NCBI RefSeq assembly: GCF_000152865.1
Contig: NZ_CH672390.1
Coordinates: forward strand, 1,364,001-1,428,000
Length of the DNA: 64,000 nucleotides
Source of the DNA: Erythrobacter sp. NAP1
GTDB taxonomy: Bacteria > Pseudomonadota > Alphaproteobacteria > Sphingomonadales > Sphingomonadaceae
Direction of reading: 5' to 3'
Shown: positions 8,639-17,624 of the stretch, piece after piece
Layout: the number at the start of each line of letters is the position of its first letter
How positions within the stretch are numbered: the first letter of the stretch is position 1
Translations under genes and position numbers: made by a program
Notes under the pieces: model-generated
What the model saw: only the letters and a program-made list of their open reading frames with translations
The model's database searches: none
What the model was told of the DNA's origin: nothing

Positions 8639-9762
8639 ACGCGCATCGGCATGAGAACGTAGAGAGCCGGGCTCGTATCGCTTTCGCGGATCAGCGTCGG
8701 TGCGCCCGCATCGGCAAGGTGAAGCTCGATCTCTTCAGCATCGAACTGGCCAAGGATGTCCTTGAGGTAGTTCGCGTTGAAGCCAATTTCGAAACCGTCG
8801 CTCTTGTAATCGGCCATCAGCTCTTCGGCTGCGTTGCCGTTGTCAGGCGAGGTCACCGAGAGCGTCACTTTGTCCGCATCGAGCCCCATCTTGACCGCGC
8901 GGGTCTTCTCCGTGGCGATGGTAGCAACGCGGTCGACGCCTTCGAAGAACAGCTTGGGATCGACCTTCAGCAGCTTGTCGTTCCCGGTCGGAATGACGCG
9001 GCTGTAGTCAGGGAATGTGCCGTCGATCAGCTTGCTGGTCAGGACCACCCCGCCCTCACCGCCAAGCGTGAAGCGGATCTTGGAAGCCGAAAGGTCGACC
9101 TGGACTGCCCCGTCGAGAGCTTCTTCGAGTAGCTTGCGAAGCTCCGCCACGGCTTTGCGCGGTACGATCACGTCAGGCATACCCTCGGCGCCATCGGGAC
9201 GCGCAAGCGTGAAGCGCGCAAGGCGGTGGCCATCGGTGGCCGCAGCCTTGAGTACCGGCTCGTCTTCATCGGTCACGTGCAGGAAGATGCCGTTGAGGTA
9301 GTAACGCGTTTCCTCGGTCGAGATCGCGAAACGAGTTGCATCGATCATCTGCGCCAGCGTGCGCGCAGGGATTTCGAAGCTGGTTGGAAGGTCGCCCTCA
9401 ACGATTACAGGGAAATCGTCGCGTGGAAGCGTCGGCAGCTTGAAGCGCGCGCGCCCGGCCTTGACCTCCATCCGGTTCTCAGCGGTTTCGAGACTGACCT
9501 GAGCGCCGTCGGGGAGCTTGCGGGCGATGTCGAACAGCAGGTGCGCCGACACGGTGATCGCGCCGGGGCTTTCGACCGAGGAGGCGTTCATCGTTTCGAC
9601 AACCTGCAGGTCGAGGTCGGTCGCCATGACCTTCACGCTTCCGCCGTCCGATGCATCGATCAGGACGTTGGACAGGATCGGAATGGTGTTGCGGCGCTCA
9701 ACCACCGATTGAACATGAGAGAGACAACGCAGGAGCGTCGCGCGTTCGATCGTAGCCTTCAT
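8635..9762 (-). CDS. dnaN: DNA polymerase III beta subunit (sliding clamp)
   Basis: The ring-shaped dimeric clamp that tethers DNA polymerase III to DNA. At 375 residues it has the normal length and three-domain layout. The N-terminus reads MKATIERATLLRCLSHVQSV, with NTIPILSNVLIDA just after; FAISTEETRYYLNGIF and ATDGHRLARF mark domain 2, and the C-terminus ends in YVLMPMRV, the canonical clamp ending. It is not next to dnaA here. Both downstream genes lie on the same strand, the first overlapping by ATGA. Confidence 0.97.
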   Translation of the reverse strand: MKATIERATLLRCLSHVQSVVERRNTIPILSNVLIDASDGGSVKVMATDLDLQVVETMNASSVESPGAITVSAHLLFDIARKLPDGAQVSLETAENRMEVKAGRARFKLPTLPRDDFPVIVEGDLPTSFEIPARTLAQMIDATRFAISTEETRYYLNGIFLHVTDEDEPVLKAAATDGHRLARFTLARPDGAEGMPDVIVPRKAVAELRKLLEEALDGAVQVDLSASKIRFTLGGEGGVVLTSKLIDGTFPDYSRVIPTGNDKLLKVDPKLFFEGVDRVATIATEKTRAVKMGLDADKVTLSVTSPDNGNAAEELMADYKSDGFEIGFNANYLKDILGQFDAEEIELHLADAGAPTLIRESDTSPALYVLMPMRV

Positions 9763-9919
9763 CAGCTTTCAACCTATCGTTGTTTTGTCTGCGGCCCTCA
9801 ACGGATGCGGAATCGCTTCCGAAAGCGCCCTTGGTCCTGAAAACCTTAGCGCGGCTGTCACCACGGGCAAGTTTGTCGCTTTAACTGTAAGGAATGGGCT
9901 GGGGATAAGGGGGCGTTCG

Positions 9920-10468
9920 TCACTTCTGAGGGTCGAGGATGTCGCCAATCATGCCGATAAGATAGGCGGCGAGAGTGGTTTCGACCTTCGTTCCCTCGAT
10001 CCCGCTCGCCTCGATCAAATCGTTGAATCGCTCTTCCGCTTCGGTTTCCAGCTCTTCCGGCAAGGAAAGGTTGTTGTTGAGCAGCTTCTTGACCGGGACT
10101 TGCTTCATGATCGGAAGCATGACCGCGTCTACCTGGGCAAGATCCAGTCCCATGCCTTCCAGTCGCCCGGCGGCCTCGTCCTTGAGCGCGGCGGAGATCA
10201 CGATCAGCGCCGCCCGCTCCATGGCGGCTCTGTCCCCGATATCGCCGTCAAAGCATTGGAGTACGATGAGCAGGAAACCGCGCTCATCGATCTCGATCTC
10301 GGCGTCCTTCTCGTAGCTTGCGGTCCACGAGCGGAAGAGGTTCGACTGGAACCCCTCCGGAGCTTCAGCGACGGCACATTCGGCGAGAGAGCCTTCCTTG
10401 GCCGATACAGCGGGCGCCGTGAAGGCAGCTGCCAGCAATCCGGCAGCGAGGAGCGTGATCCTCTTCAT
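9920..10468 (-). CDS. Exported protein of unknown function downstream of fabG
   Basis: A 182-residue protein starting at ATG 10468, inside the TGATG that ends fabG. The reading frame stays open upstream, but that part is a shadow of fabG. Residues 1-23 (MKRITLLAAGLLAAAFTAPA and on to AVSA) form a clear Sec signal peptide. The mature protein is acidic with an amphipathic C-terminal half and two Cys (LAECAVAE, VLQCFDGD). I recognise no family. Tight coupling to fabG suggests co-expression with fatty-acid synthesis, but no role can be assigned. Confidence 0.65.
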   Translation of the reverse strand: MKRITLLAAGLLAAAFTAPAVSAKEGSLAECAVAEAPEGFQSNLFRSWTASYEKDAEIEIDERGFLLIVLQCFDGDIGDRAAMERAALIVISAALKDEAAGRLEGMGLDLAQVDAVMLPIMKQVPVKKLLNNNLSLPEELETEAEERFNDLIEASGIEGTKVETTLAAYLIGMIGDILDPQK

Positions 10469-11217
10469 CAGACCATCGCCATGCCGCCGTTCACGTGCAG
10501 CGTCTCGCCCGTAATATAGCCGGCCTCGCGGCTGGCGAGGAAGCTCACGGCCGCACCGATATCGTCGCCTGCGCCCATCTTGCCCATCGGAATGCGGGCG
10601 TTGATCGTCTCGGTCTGCTTTTCGTCGAGCGCGGTGGTCATCGCGGTTCGGATAAAACCAGGAGCGACGCAATTGGCGGTGATGCCGCGGCTTGCGACTT
10701 CCTGCGCGAAGCTCTTAGTCATCCCGGTCAGGCCTGCCTTGGCGGCGCAGTAGTTCATCTGGCCCGGATTGCCGGTGTGTCCAACTACGCTGGTGATGTT
10801 GATGATGCGGCCAAAGCGCGCTTTCATCATGGGTCGAGCGCTGCCGCGCATCAGGCGGAAAGCGGCTTCGAGGTTGATCGAGACGACCTGGTGCCAGTCC
10901 TCATCCTTCATCCGCATGGCGAGCCCATCGCGTGTGATGCCGGCATTGTTCACGAGAATGTCGATGCCGCCCAGCGTATCGAGCGTTGCTGGGATCAGTT
11001 CCTCGACCTGCTCGGTGTTGGAAAGGTCGCAGGTGATCTCGACATGCTCGCCGCCATGCTCTTCATGCAGTTGCTCGCGGAAGGCGCGCAGTTTCTGGCC
11101 ATTCGAGCCCGACAGCGCCACCCGCGCGCCCTGCTTCGCCAATGCAATCGCGATTGCCGACCCGATCCCGCCGCTTGCGCCGGTGACCAGCGCGTTCATT
11201 CCATCAAGCCTAAACAT
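10468..11217 (-). CDS. fabG: 3-oxoacyl-[acyl-carrier-protein] reductase
   Basis: Reduces beta-ketoacyl-ACP with NADPH in the fatty-acid elongation cycle. At 249 residues it has the usual length. Motifs are TGASGGIGSAIA, NNAGITRDGLAMRM, ITSVVGHTGNPGQMNYCAAK with the Ser-Tyr-Lys catalytic set, and the C-terminal YITGETLHVNGGMAMV typical of FabG. The ribosome binding site GAGGAGAG precedes the ATG. It lies in a minus-strand cluster after fabD, with an acetyltransferase gene between them. acpP and fabF, which often follow fabG, are not found downstream. Confidence 0.95.
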   Translation of the reverse strand: MFRLDGMNALVTGASGGIGSAIAIALAKQGARVALSGSNGQKLRAFREQLHEEHGGEHVEITCDLSNTEQVEELIPATLDTLGGIDILVNNAGITRDGLAMRMKDEDWHQVVSINLEAAFRLMRGSARPMMKARFGRIINITSVVGHTGNPGQMNYCAAKAGLTGMTKSFAQEVASRGITANCVAPGFIRTAMTTALDEKQTETINARIPMGKMGAGDDIGAAVSFLASREAGYITGETLHVNGGMAMV

Positions 11218-11227
11218 ATCTCTCTCC

Positions 11228-11656
11228 TCACCAGTCGAGGTAATAAATCACCGCATCCTCGCGCGTGTGGCCGAAACTTTCATAGAGGCCGCGCGCAGGT
11301 ACGTTGTCGGTTTCAGTCCCCAACCAAATCTCATCAATGCCCTCGGCATCGGCGCGCTCGAAGAGTCTCTCGATCAAGGCGCGCGCAATACCCTTACGCC
11401 GCCAATCGTCGCCTGTGCCGATCTCGTCAAGGAACAGTTCGGTCGGTTTGTCGGGATGGTCGTGGATGACTGCCATGAGCATGCCCACCACCTGCGCCTC
11501 ATGCATCGCAACCGCCATCCAGTTGGCGGGGCCTGCGAGATACCGGGCAAGGCGCTCTGGATCGATGGCGTGGTCGAATGTGCCCGGCGCGACACGCGTG
11601 AGCAGGTGCGCGTTTTCCCGGTTGATCCAGTGGGTGGTGAAATCGAACATGCTCAA
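11228..11656 (-). CDS. GNAT family N-acetyltransferase
   Basis: A 142-residue single-domain GNAT. The acetyl-CoA binding loop is visible as GDDWRRKGIARALIERLF, preceded by the core strand VVGMLMAVIHDHP and followed by EIWLGTETDNVPARGLYESF, the usual beta5-alpha4 region. Its ATG overlaps the fabD stop as ATGA, and fabG begins 10 bp after its end. The substrate is unknown. An acetyltransferase wedged between fabD and fabG is uncommon and may use the same acyl or acetyl pool. Confidence 0.8.
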   Translation of the reverse strand: MSMFDFTTHWINRENAHLLTRVAPGTFDHAIDPERLARYLAGPANWMAVAMHEAQVVGMLMAVIHDHPDKPTELFLDEIGTGDDWRRKGIARALIERLFERADAEGIDEIWLGTETDNVPARGLYESFGHTREDAVIYYLDW

Positions 11657-12588
11657 AGCGTCTTGGCGAACCCCTCCAGGTCTTCCATTGAAATCAGGCT
11701 GTCGGTGGCCGCTTCCTTGTCGATCCGGCCGATCATGGGGCCAAGCACCTTGCCGCCCAGTTCGACGAAACGCTCAACACCGTCCGCGCGCATCGCGATG
11801 ATGCTCTCGCGCCAACGCACGCGGCCTGTGACCTGCTCTACCAGCAGATTGCGCTCTTCTTCCGGGTCAGACACCTTCGTTGCTGTGACATTGGCGTAGA
11901 CCGGCAGGGCCAGTTCTCCCGGAAGCGTTTCGGCGAGCGCTTCGGCCATTCGGTCGGCGGCTGGCTGCATGAGCGAGCAATGGAAAGGTGCGGAAACCGG
12001 CAGAGCGATGCCGCGCTTGATGCCGTGGTCCTTCGCCATCGCGATGGCTCGGTCGATGGCGCTCTTGTGGCCCGAGATGACAACCTGAGTGGGATCGTTG
12101 TCGTTCGCGACCTCGCACACGTCCTGTTCGGAAGCGGCGGCAGCAAGCGCGGCGGCCTTCTCGACGTCAGCACCGAGCAACGCAGCCATGCCGCCCTCAC
12201 CCACAGGCACGGCCGCCTGCATCGCGCTTCCGCGAAGCTTCAGAAGGCGCGCAGTGGTGGCAAGGTCGAAGGCGCCGACGGCACAAAGGGCACTATACTC
12301 GCCGAGCGAGTGGCCGGCGACGCAGGAGCCGGTTTCCGCCAGCTTCACGCCGAAATCATCCTCAAGCACGCGCAGGGTCGCAATCGCATTAGCCATGATT
12401 GCAGGCTGTGCGTTTTCGGTGAGAGTCAGCTGGTCCTCGGGTCCGTCGCGCATGATGGCCGAGAGTTTCATGCCAAGCGCCTCGTCGACCTCTTCGAAAA
12501 CCTCGCGCGCGGCAGCGCTGGCGGCGGCGAGCTCGGTGCCCATGCCGACCTTCTGGCTACCCTGCCCCGGAAAAACGAATGCAATCAT
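11653..12588 (-). CDS. fabD: Malonyl CoA-acyl carrier protein transacylase
   Basis: Transfers malonyl from CoA to acyl carrier protein to start fatty-acid elongation. The 311 residues open with the family start IAFVFPGQGSQKVGMG. GHSLGEYSALCAVGAF holds the catalytic Ser, and the active-site His is in VSAPFHCSLMQPAADRM. QVTGRVRWRESI and FVELGGKVLGPMI fit the C-terminal region. It heads the fabD-GNAT-fabG string. Confidence 0.95.
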   Translation of the reverse strand: MIAFVFPGQGSQKVGMGTELAAASAAAREVFEEVDEALGMKLSAIMRDGPEDQLTLTENAQPAIMANAIATLRVLEDDFGVKLAETGSCVAGHSLGEYSALCAVGAFDLATTARLLKLRGSAMQAAVPVGEGGMAALLGADVEKAAALAAAASEQDVCEVANDNDPTQVVISGHKSAIDRAIAMAKDHGIKRGIALPVSAPFHCSLMQPAADRMAEALAETLPGELALPVYANVTATKVSDPEEERNLLVEQVTGRVRWRESIIAMRADGVERFVELGGKVLGPMIGRIDKEAATDSLISMEDLEGFAKTL

Positions 12589-12650
12589 GTGAGTATCCCC
12601 GTCATTACATCAGGGCTCTTGCGGCCCCGTTCTGAGTTAGCCCCGCGCCG

Positions 12651-13481
12651 TTAGGAGCCTCGCGCAGGCCCTGCAAGTCCGAACGGCACAACCCTGTTGG
12701 CAGCGGTGTGTCCGATCTCGGCGCGGCCAAGGTAGGGCACGCCCATGCGGTCGCACCAATATTTCGCAATCTCCTCCTCGTTCTGACCGAACTCGACATA
12801 GTTTTCGGGCACCGCTGTCACCGCCCCCAGCCTGATCCCGGCGATACGCGGCAGGCTGCCTGCCAGAGCGAAGAACATGCGGTCGATGGCGTAGAGGTGC
12901 TCGGCGACTTCCTCGACCATTACGACATGACCGGTGAGGTCGGGCATGGCAGGCGTCTTGGCGAGCATGGCAAGCGTGATGAGATTGAAGGCCGCAGCTG
13001 GCGTGACGCCATCTAGGCTCGGTTCTAACCCTGAATTGTCGCCGCCGAACCAGCGCAGCACACGCCGAACCGCCTCGCTCCCTGTCTCGGACCTTGCGCT
13101 TACCGGCATCGATCCATGCGCGCACTGGCCGATACCAGCCTTGTAGAGCGCGCCGAGAAGGTAACCGCAGTCGGAAAAACCGACATACGTTTTCTGCCGC
13201 GCGTTTGGGTTCATCTGGGCGACGGCGGCCTCGGCGATGCGGTTCGAGCCATATCCCCCCTTGGCGAACCACACGGCGTCGAATTGCGGATCGTTCGCGC
13301 AATCGAGCAATGCCGACAGGCGCGTCAGGTCATCGCCGGCAAAATGACCTTGTTCGGCAAAGCATTGCTCGTGAAAGGTGACGCTGACACCGGGAAACTC
13401 ATCGGCGACCAACTGCCTCAGCGCATCGGCGTGGTCGCGGGTGATCGGCGTTGCGGGCGCGCAAATGGCGATATTCGTCAT
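12651..13481 (-). CDS. ldcA: S66 family LD-carboxypeptidase
   Basis: Predicted to remove the terminal D-Ala from muramyl tetrapeptide in the cytoplasm, the recycling step done by LdcA. The 276-residue protein has the S66 landmarks: AKGGYGSNRI near residue 74, the nucleophile motif YVGFSDCGYLLGAL with Ser103, VVMVEEVAEHLYAIDRM supplying the catalytic Glu, and AEIGHTAANRVVPFG with the catalytic His. It is divergent from the Mur ligase gene, 55 bp away. That pairing fits recycling: the tripeptide made here is the substrate of an Mpl-type ligase. The gene symbol is by family inference. Confidence 0.8.
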   Translation of the reverse strand: MTNIAICAPATPITRDHADALRQLVADEFPGVSVTFHEQCFAEQGHFAGDDLTRLSALLDCANDPQFDAVWFAKGGYGSNRIAEAAVAQMNPNARQKTYVGFSDCGYLLGALYKAGIGQCAHGSMPVSARSETGSEAVRRVLRWFGGDNSGLEPSLDGVTPAAAFNLITLAMLAKTPAMPDLTGHVVMVEEVAEHLYAIDRMFFALAGSLPRIAGIRLGAVTAVPENYVEFGQNEEEIAKYWCDRMGVPYLGRAEIGHTAANRVVPFGLAGPARGS

Positions 13482-13536
13482 GTGGGGAGCCTATGGCGCT
13501 TGTCAGTCACTGTGCAAGCCCATAACCTTTGCAATC

Positions 13537-14961
13537 ATGGATCGCGACAATGTTGATGCGCCTGATGCGCACCCTCTGTTTTTCTGCGGAATCGGTGGAT
13601 CGGGCATGCTCCCGCTCGCCCAGATTGCGCATGGGTTAGGTATTGAAGTGGCCGGGTCCGACCGGTCATACGATCAGGGCCGCACGCCCGAAAAGTTCGC
13701 TTGGCTGGCAGACAACGGCTTCGCACTCTTCCCACAAGATGGGAGCGGGATCACATCGGGAAAGCAGATCCTGATCGCCTCCGCTGCGGTCGAGGACACA
13801 GTACCCGAAGTGCGCCGTGCGAAGGAACTTGGTTGCCAGCGCATGAGCCGCGCCGAGTTGCTCTCCAACCTGTTCAATCGCGCCGAGCATTCGGTTGCTG
13901 TCGGCGGGACGTCGGGCAAGTCGACCGTCACCGGAATGATCGCATGGATCATGGCCGAAGCTGGCCGCGACCCAACGGTCATGAACGGCGCGGTGATGAA
14001 GAACTTCGCCGACGGCTCCAATCCTTTCGCGTCGGCGCGGATGGGCTCGGGCAGGAGTTTCGTCAGTGAGGTCGACGAAAGCGACGGCTCGATTGCGCTC
14101 TATCGTCCCAGCGTCGGGGTTCTTCTGAACGTGAGCCTCGACCACAAAAGCATCGAGGAACTGCGCCAGCTATTCGGCGATTATGTCGCGATATCTGATC
14201 GTGCGGTCATCAATTTCGACAACGAGGAAGCCCGCTTCCTTGCCGAGCGCGTAAAGAACGTCGTCAGCTTCGCGGTGCACGATCAGAGCGCGGATATCAC
14301 GGTCGAACCGGAATCGATCGAGCAGGACGCGCTCGGCATCAGGGCAGCGGTGATCGACAACCGCACGCGCGAAGTGTTCCCGCTAATCCTGCCGATGCCG
14401 GGAATGCACAACCTCTCGAACGCGCTTGCAGCTATCGCGGCGGCGAGTGCATCGGGTATCGAAGTGCGCTCAGCTGTCTACGTGCTCAAGGATTTTGCAG
14501 GTCTTGCCCGGCGTTTCGACGTGGTCGGGACGAGCGCCTCCGGCATTACTGTGATTGACGATTTCGGCCATAATCCGGAGAAATGCGCCGCGACCCTGCG
14601 CACGCTGAAGGCCACCGAAGGCCGCGTGATCGCCTTCTTTCAGCCGCATGGATATGGTCCGCTCAAGCAGATGGGCCATGAACTCGCGGAGACCTTCGCG
14701 AAGGAGCTAGGCGCGGACGACATCACGATCATGTGTGATCCCGTGTATTTCGGCGGCACCGTCGACCGAAGCGAGGGGACAGAACGGATCATCGCGATGA
14801 TCGAGGAGCATGGCGGGACGGCCGAGCACATTCCCGAGCGCGAGGCCTGCGGCGACCGGATCATCGAAATCGCCAGCCCCGGCGATCGCATCGTCATCAT
14901 GGGCGCGCGCGACGACACGCTCAGCACCTTTGCGCGCAGCATATTCGAGCGGCTCGCATGA
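13537..14961 (+). CDS. Mur ligase family protein (MurC/Mpl-like)
   Basis: A 474-residue ATP-dependent ligase that joins a UDP-muramic acid derivative to an amino acid or peptide. Seen are an N-terminal Rossmann start FFCGIGGSGMLPLAQIAHGL, the ATP loop VGGTSGKSTVTGMIAW (residues 122-137; MurC usually has GTHGKTT), SEVDESDGSI, MPGMHNLSNALAA, and VIDDFGHNPEKCAATL near the C-terminal domain. I begin at ATG 13537 because the FFCGIGGSG motif follows directly; earlier in-frame codons overlap the promoter region and ldcA. Standing opposite ldcA, it is more likely a recycling ligase (Mpl type) than the biosynthetic MurC. Confidence 0.75.
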   Translation: MDRDNVDAPDAHPLFFCGIGGSGMLPLAQIAHGLGIEVAGSDRSYDQGRTPEKFAWLADNGFALFPQDGSGITSGKQILIASAAVEDTVPEVRRAKELGCQRMSRAELLSNLFNRAEHSVAVGGTSGKSTVTGMIAWIMAEAGRDPTVMNGAVMKNFADGSNPFASARMGSGRSFVSEVDESDGSIALYRPSVGVLLNVSLDHKSIEELRQLFGDYVAISDRAVINFDNEEARFLAERVKNVVSFAVHDQSADITVEPESIEQDALGIRAAVIDNRTREVFPLILPMPGMHNLSNALAAIAAASASGIEVRSAVYVLKDFAGLARRFDVVGTSASGITVIDDFGHNPEKCAATLRTLKATEGRVIAFFQPHGYGPLKQMGHELAETFAKELGADDITIMCDPVYFGGTVDRSEGTERIIAMIEEHGGTAEHIPEREACGDRIIEIASPGDRIVIMGARDDTLSTFARSIFERLA

Positions 14962-15239
14962 GCATCTACGAACGGGCTCGCCAGCACGCATGGTTCATGG
15001 CCGGGGCGCTCGTGCTGTCAGTGCTGTTCGTGATGTTGGTTGAACGCACCTTCGGCCATTCGAGCATCGCTTTCGGCATTGCGATTATCGGCCTCGTCTT
15101 CGCCAATCGGCGGATGCTCACCTACAATTGCCCGAGCTGCGGGAAGAACCTGTTCTTTCGCGGGATATTTGCGGTTCCGTGGCCGAACAAGACCTGCGGC
15201 AAATGCGGGACGCAGCTCGCTCCTTCTTCCGATACCTGA
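14958..15239 (+). CDS. Small membrane protein with C-terminal zinc ribbon
   Basis: A 93-residue protein overlapping the Mur ligase stop as ATGA. Two hydrophobic segments (about residues 12-29 and 35-48) are followed by a ribbon with two Cys pairs, NCPSCGKNLFF and KTCGKCGTQLAP, likely binding one Zn2+ in the cytoplasm. The family is not recognised. Co-translation with the ligase suggests a link to cell-wall metabolism, but that is inference. Its TGA abuts the convergent GST stop with no gap. Confidence 0.65.
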   Translation: MSIYERARQHAWFMAGALVLSVLFVMLVERTFGHSSIAFGIAIIGLVFANRRMLTYNCPSCGKNLFFRGIFAVPWPNKTCGKCGTQLAPSSDT

Positions 15240-15884
15240 TCAGGCCGAAAGCGCCTTCAGCCCCGCCTCTTCGCGAGCTACGGCCCGCTTGTAGGCCTCT
15301 CGCTGCGTCAAGCGCTCGCGATAAGACTTGAGGCTGTCGGGCACGCGCTCGTCGAGGCCCACCCTGCCCGCCAGCACCAGCGCATAACCAACGCAGATGT
15401 CGGCCACTGTGAAACGATCTGCGCACAGATATTCGCGCCCTTCCAGTCGCTGCTCGACCTTCACGAGCCGCTTCTCGAACCACTTGGCATACGCAACGCC
15501 AGCATCGCCCCAACCCTTTGCCTTCTCGAAGATCGCAAAGCGCATATAGACCGTCTGCGGGAAGGTAATTGTCGCATCGGCGTGGTAGGTGTAGTCGAGA
15601 TATTCGGCATAGTCGGCTTCATCCGGAGCGATGACCAAATCGCCAGAGCCGTCCTTCATGGCCAGATAATGCGCAATCGCACAGCTCTCGGTCATCTGCG
15701 TCTCGTTTTCGACCAGCATCGGGACTGTGCCAAGCGGGTTGATGTCGAGATATTCGGGCGCAAGGTGGCGCGGTGGGAACGGCAGCACCTTGAGATTAAT
15801 ATCGATCCCTGCCTCCTCCGCCGCCCAGGTCGCCCGCAGCCCGCGCGAACCGGCGCAGGTGTAAAGCGTCAGCCCGCCTACCAT
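15240..15884 (-). CDS. Glutathione S-transferase family protein
   Basis: A 214-residue GST. The N-terminal half has LYTCAGSRGLRATWAAEEAG and PLGTVPMLVENE with the cis-Pro, then TESCAIAHYLAMKDG as the glutathione-binding helix region. The C-terminal half carries ADRFTVADICVGYALVLAG. It is expected in the cytosol; the substrate is unknown. The start overlaps the DUF808 stop (TGATG), so the two genes are probably cotranslated. It is only distantly similar to the other GST in the window (7567-8205). Confidence 0.8.
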   Translation of the reverse strand: MVGGLTLYTCAGSRGLRATWAAEEAGIDINLKVLPFPPRHLAPEYLDINPLGTVPMLVENETQMTESCAIAHYLAMKDGSGDLVIAPDEADYAEYLDYTYHADATITFPQTVYMRFAIFEKAKGWGDAGVAYAKWFEKRLVKVEQRLEGREYLCADRFTVADICVGYALVLAGRVGLDERVPDSLKSYRERLTQREAYKRAVAREEAGLKALSA

Positions 15885-16825
15885 CAGTGAGCACCCTCAT
15901 AACCGATGACCTTGTGGAGCAGGATTGCGATCACGAAACCCAGACCAAGCCCCAGCACCGCCGAGACGCCAGCATAAGTCACCCACCCGGCCACACCGGA
16001 AATCGCCGTCAGCGCGCCAGCCGCGGCATATTCTGCGCCGTGTGCAATATCGTAGAACAGGTCAAAGCCGATCTCGTGCGTGCCGTGGATGATGATCCCG
16101 CCGCCAACCCACAGCATCGCGATGGTGCCGATGAAGGAAAGCGCGATCAGCAATTTTGGAACGAAAGCCACCAGCCCCTCGCCGAAACTGCGCGTCGCGG
16201 CGCTGTCTGACTTGGTAAGAGACAGGCCGATATCGTCCAGCTTCACGATGATCGCGACTGTACCGTAGACGAGAACCGTAACAGCCACCGCGACGAGAGC
16301 CAGCGCCAGCCCGCGCTCCCACCACGTCGGCAGATCGAGTTCATTCAAGACGATCGCCATGATTTCTGCAGATAGGATCAGGTCAGTGCGAATAGCGCCA
16401 GAAATGCGCTGCTTCTCGAACTCGACCGGGTCCTCGATCACATCCTCGACCGTCTTACCGTGTTTGTCACCGCCAAGCTTCTCCATGACCTTTTCGGCGC
16501 CCTCGTAACAAAGGAAGGCTCCGCCCAGCATCAAGATGTAGATGATCAGCCAGGGCAGGAACTCTGAAAGCAGGATCGCGCCGGGTAAGAGAATCACCAA
16601 CTTGTTGAACAAGCTGCCCTTGGTGATCGCCCAGATGATCGGCAATTCGCGCGCCGGGGAAAGGCCGGTGACGTAGCTCGGCGTGACGGCGGCATCGTCT
16701 ATGACCACCCCCGCAGTTTTCGAGCCCGCCTTACCGGCTGCAGCAGCGATATCGTCGGCCGATGCAGCCGCAGCGCGCGCAATGACTGCAACGTCGTCGA
16801 ATAAAGCGACCAGACCTGATGGCAT
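15884..16825 (-). CDS. DUF808 (YedI-like) inner-membrane protein
   Basis: A 313-residue multi-helix membrane protein matching the DUF808 family: the start [40 protein letters not shown] and [15 protein letters not shown] are characteristic. About six to eight hydrophobic segments follow, including [20 protein letters not shown]. No biochemical role is established for the family. AAAGGGGAAC precedes the ATG. It diverges from rpsF across a 197-bp intergenic region. Confidence 0.82.
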   Translation of the reverse strand: MPSGLVALFDDVAVIARAAAASADDIAAAAGKAGSKTAGVVIDDAAVTPSYVTGLSPARELPIIWAITKGSLFNKLVILLPGAILLSEFLPWLIIYILMLGGAFLCYEGAEKVMEKLGGDKHGKTVEDVIEDPVEFEKQRISGAIRTDLILSAEIMAIVLNELDLPTWWERGLALALVAVAVTVLVYGTVAIIVKLDDIGLSLTKSDSAATRSFGEGLVAFVPKLLIALSFIGTIAMLWVGGGIIIHGTHEIGFDLFYDIAHGAEYAAAGALTAISGVAGWVTYAGVSAVLGLGLGFVIAILLHKVIGYEGAH

Positions 16826-16890
16826 TCATGTTCCCCTTTATATGTGCCTTCCCAACTGCCGCTTGGCCCCGCTGTTCCCGGCGCACAAGA

Positions 16891-17022
16891 CTTGCATTAC
16901 CGGCGAAAACCGTTATGTGCGCGCATCCGCTTCTTCCGGGAGGCGGTGCTAAAGAAAGCCGGAGGGGCCCCGCAATGGTGCGGACAAGCCAGCGATCGGC
17001 ATTGCAATTGAAGGAACGCGAG
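16891..17022 (+). promoter_or_regulatory. Putative promoter and leader of rpsF-rpsR-rplI
   Basis: CTTGCA at 16891-16896 and TATGTG at 16914-16919 are 17 bp apart, a plausible sigma-70 promoter for the ribosomal protein operon. The roughly 100-nt leader holds a short hairpin, CCGC 16970-16973 with GCGG 16980-16983, and AAGGAA just before the rpsF ATG. In many bacteria this operon is autoregulated by the S6:S18 complex binding its leader; I cannot confirm the consensus here. Promoter and autoregulation are inferred. Confidence 0.35.
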
Positions 17023-17388
17023 ATGGCTCTTTACGAGCATATCTTCCTCGCGCGTCAGGACCTCTCGCAGGCCCAGGTTGACGCGCTGGCGGCCACGGCG
17101 ACCGAAATCGTCGAAGCGAACGAAGGCAAGGTCACCAAGACCGAGACCTGGGGTCTCAAGTCCCTCGCCTACAAGATCGACCGCAACCGCAAGGCGCATT
17201 TCGTCATGCTCAACATCGACGCCCCCGGCTCGGTGGTTGAGGAACTCGAGCGCCAGACCCGTATCAACGAAGACGTCATTCGCTACATGACCATCCGTGT
17301 CGAAGAGCACGAAGAAGGTCCCAGCGTGATGATGCGCAAGAACGAGCGCGACAAGAAGCGCCGTTCCGACCGTGAGGAGCGCGACTGA
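17023..17388 (+). CDS. rpsF: 30S ribosomal protein bS6
   Basis: Structural protein of the small-subunit platform, binding bS18. The 121-residue product begins [19 protein letters not shown] and contains [20 protein letters not shown] and [14 protein letters not shown], all typical of bS6. The reading frame is open far upstream, but ATG 17023 follows AAGGAACGCGAG and gives the family start. The C-terminal tail after residue 100 is highly charged and ends REERD. RimK in E. coli adds glutamates to the bS6 C-terminus, and a rimK gene lies about 5 kb away in this window. Confidence 0.96.
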   Translation: MALYEHIFLARQDLSQAQVDALAATATEIVEANEGKVTKTETWGLKSLAYKIDRNRKAHFVMLNIDAPGSVVEELERQTRINEDVIRYMTIRVEEHEEGPSVMMRKNERDKKRRSDREERD

Positions 17389-17612
17389 TGGCCCGCCCGT
17401 TTTTCCGCCGCCGCAAGTCCTGCCCCTTCAGCGGCAAGGACGCACCCAAGATCGATTACAAGGACGTGCGCCTGCTTCAGGGCTTCATGTCCGAGCGTGG
17501 CAAGATCGTGCCTTCGCGCATCACCGCCGTTTCTGCAAAGAAGCAGCGTGAACTGGCCAAGGCCATCAAGCGCGCCCGTCACATCGGCCTGCTGCCGTAC
17601 ATCGTGAAGTAA
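17388..17612 (+). CDS. rpsR: 30S ribosomal protein bS18
   Basis: Partner of bS6 on the small-subunit platform. The 74-residue protein starts [18 protein letters not shown], then has [20 protein letters not shown] and [19 protein letters not shown], all diagnostic. The ATG overlaps the rpsF stop (TGATG), so the two partners are made in balance by coupled translation. rplI follows after 12 bp. Confidence 0.97.
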   Translation: MARPFFRRRKSCPFSGKDAPKIDYKDVRLLQGFMSERGKIVPSRITAVSAKKQRELAKAIKRARHIGLLPYIVK

Positions 17613-17624
17613 GGAGAAAGAGAC

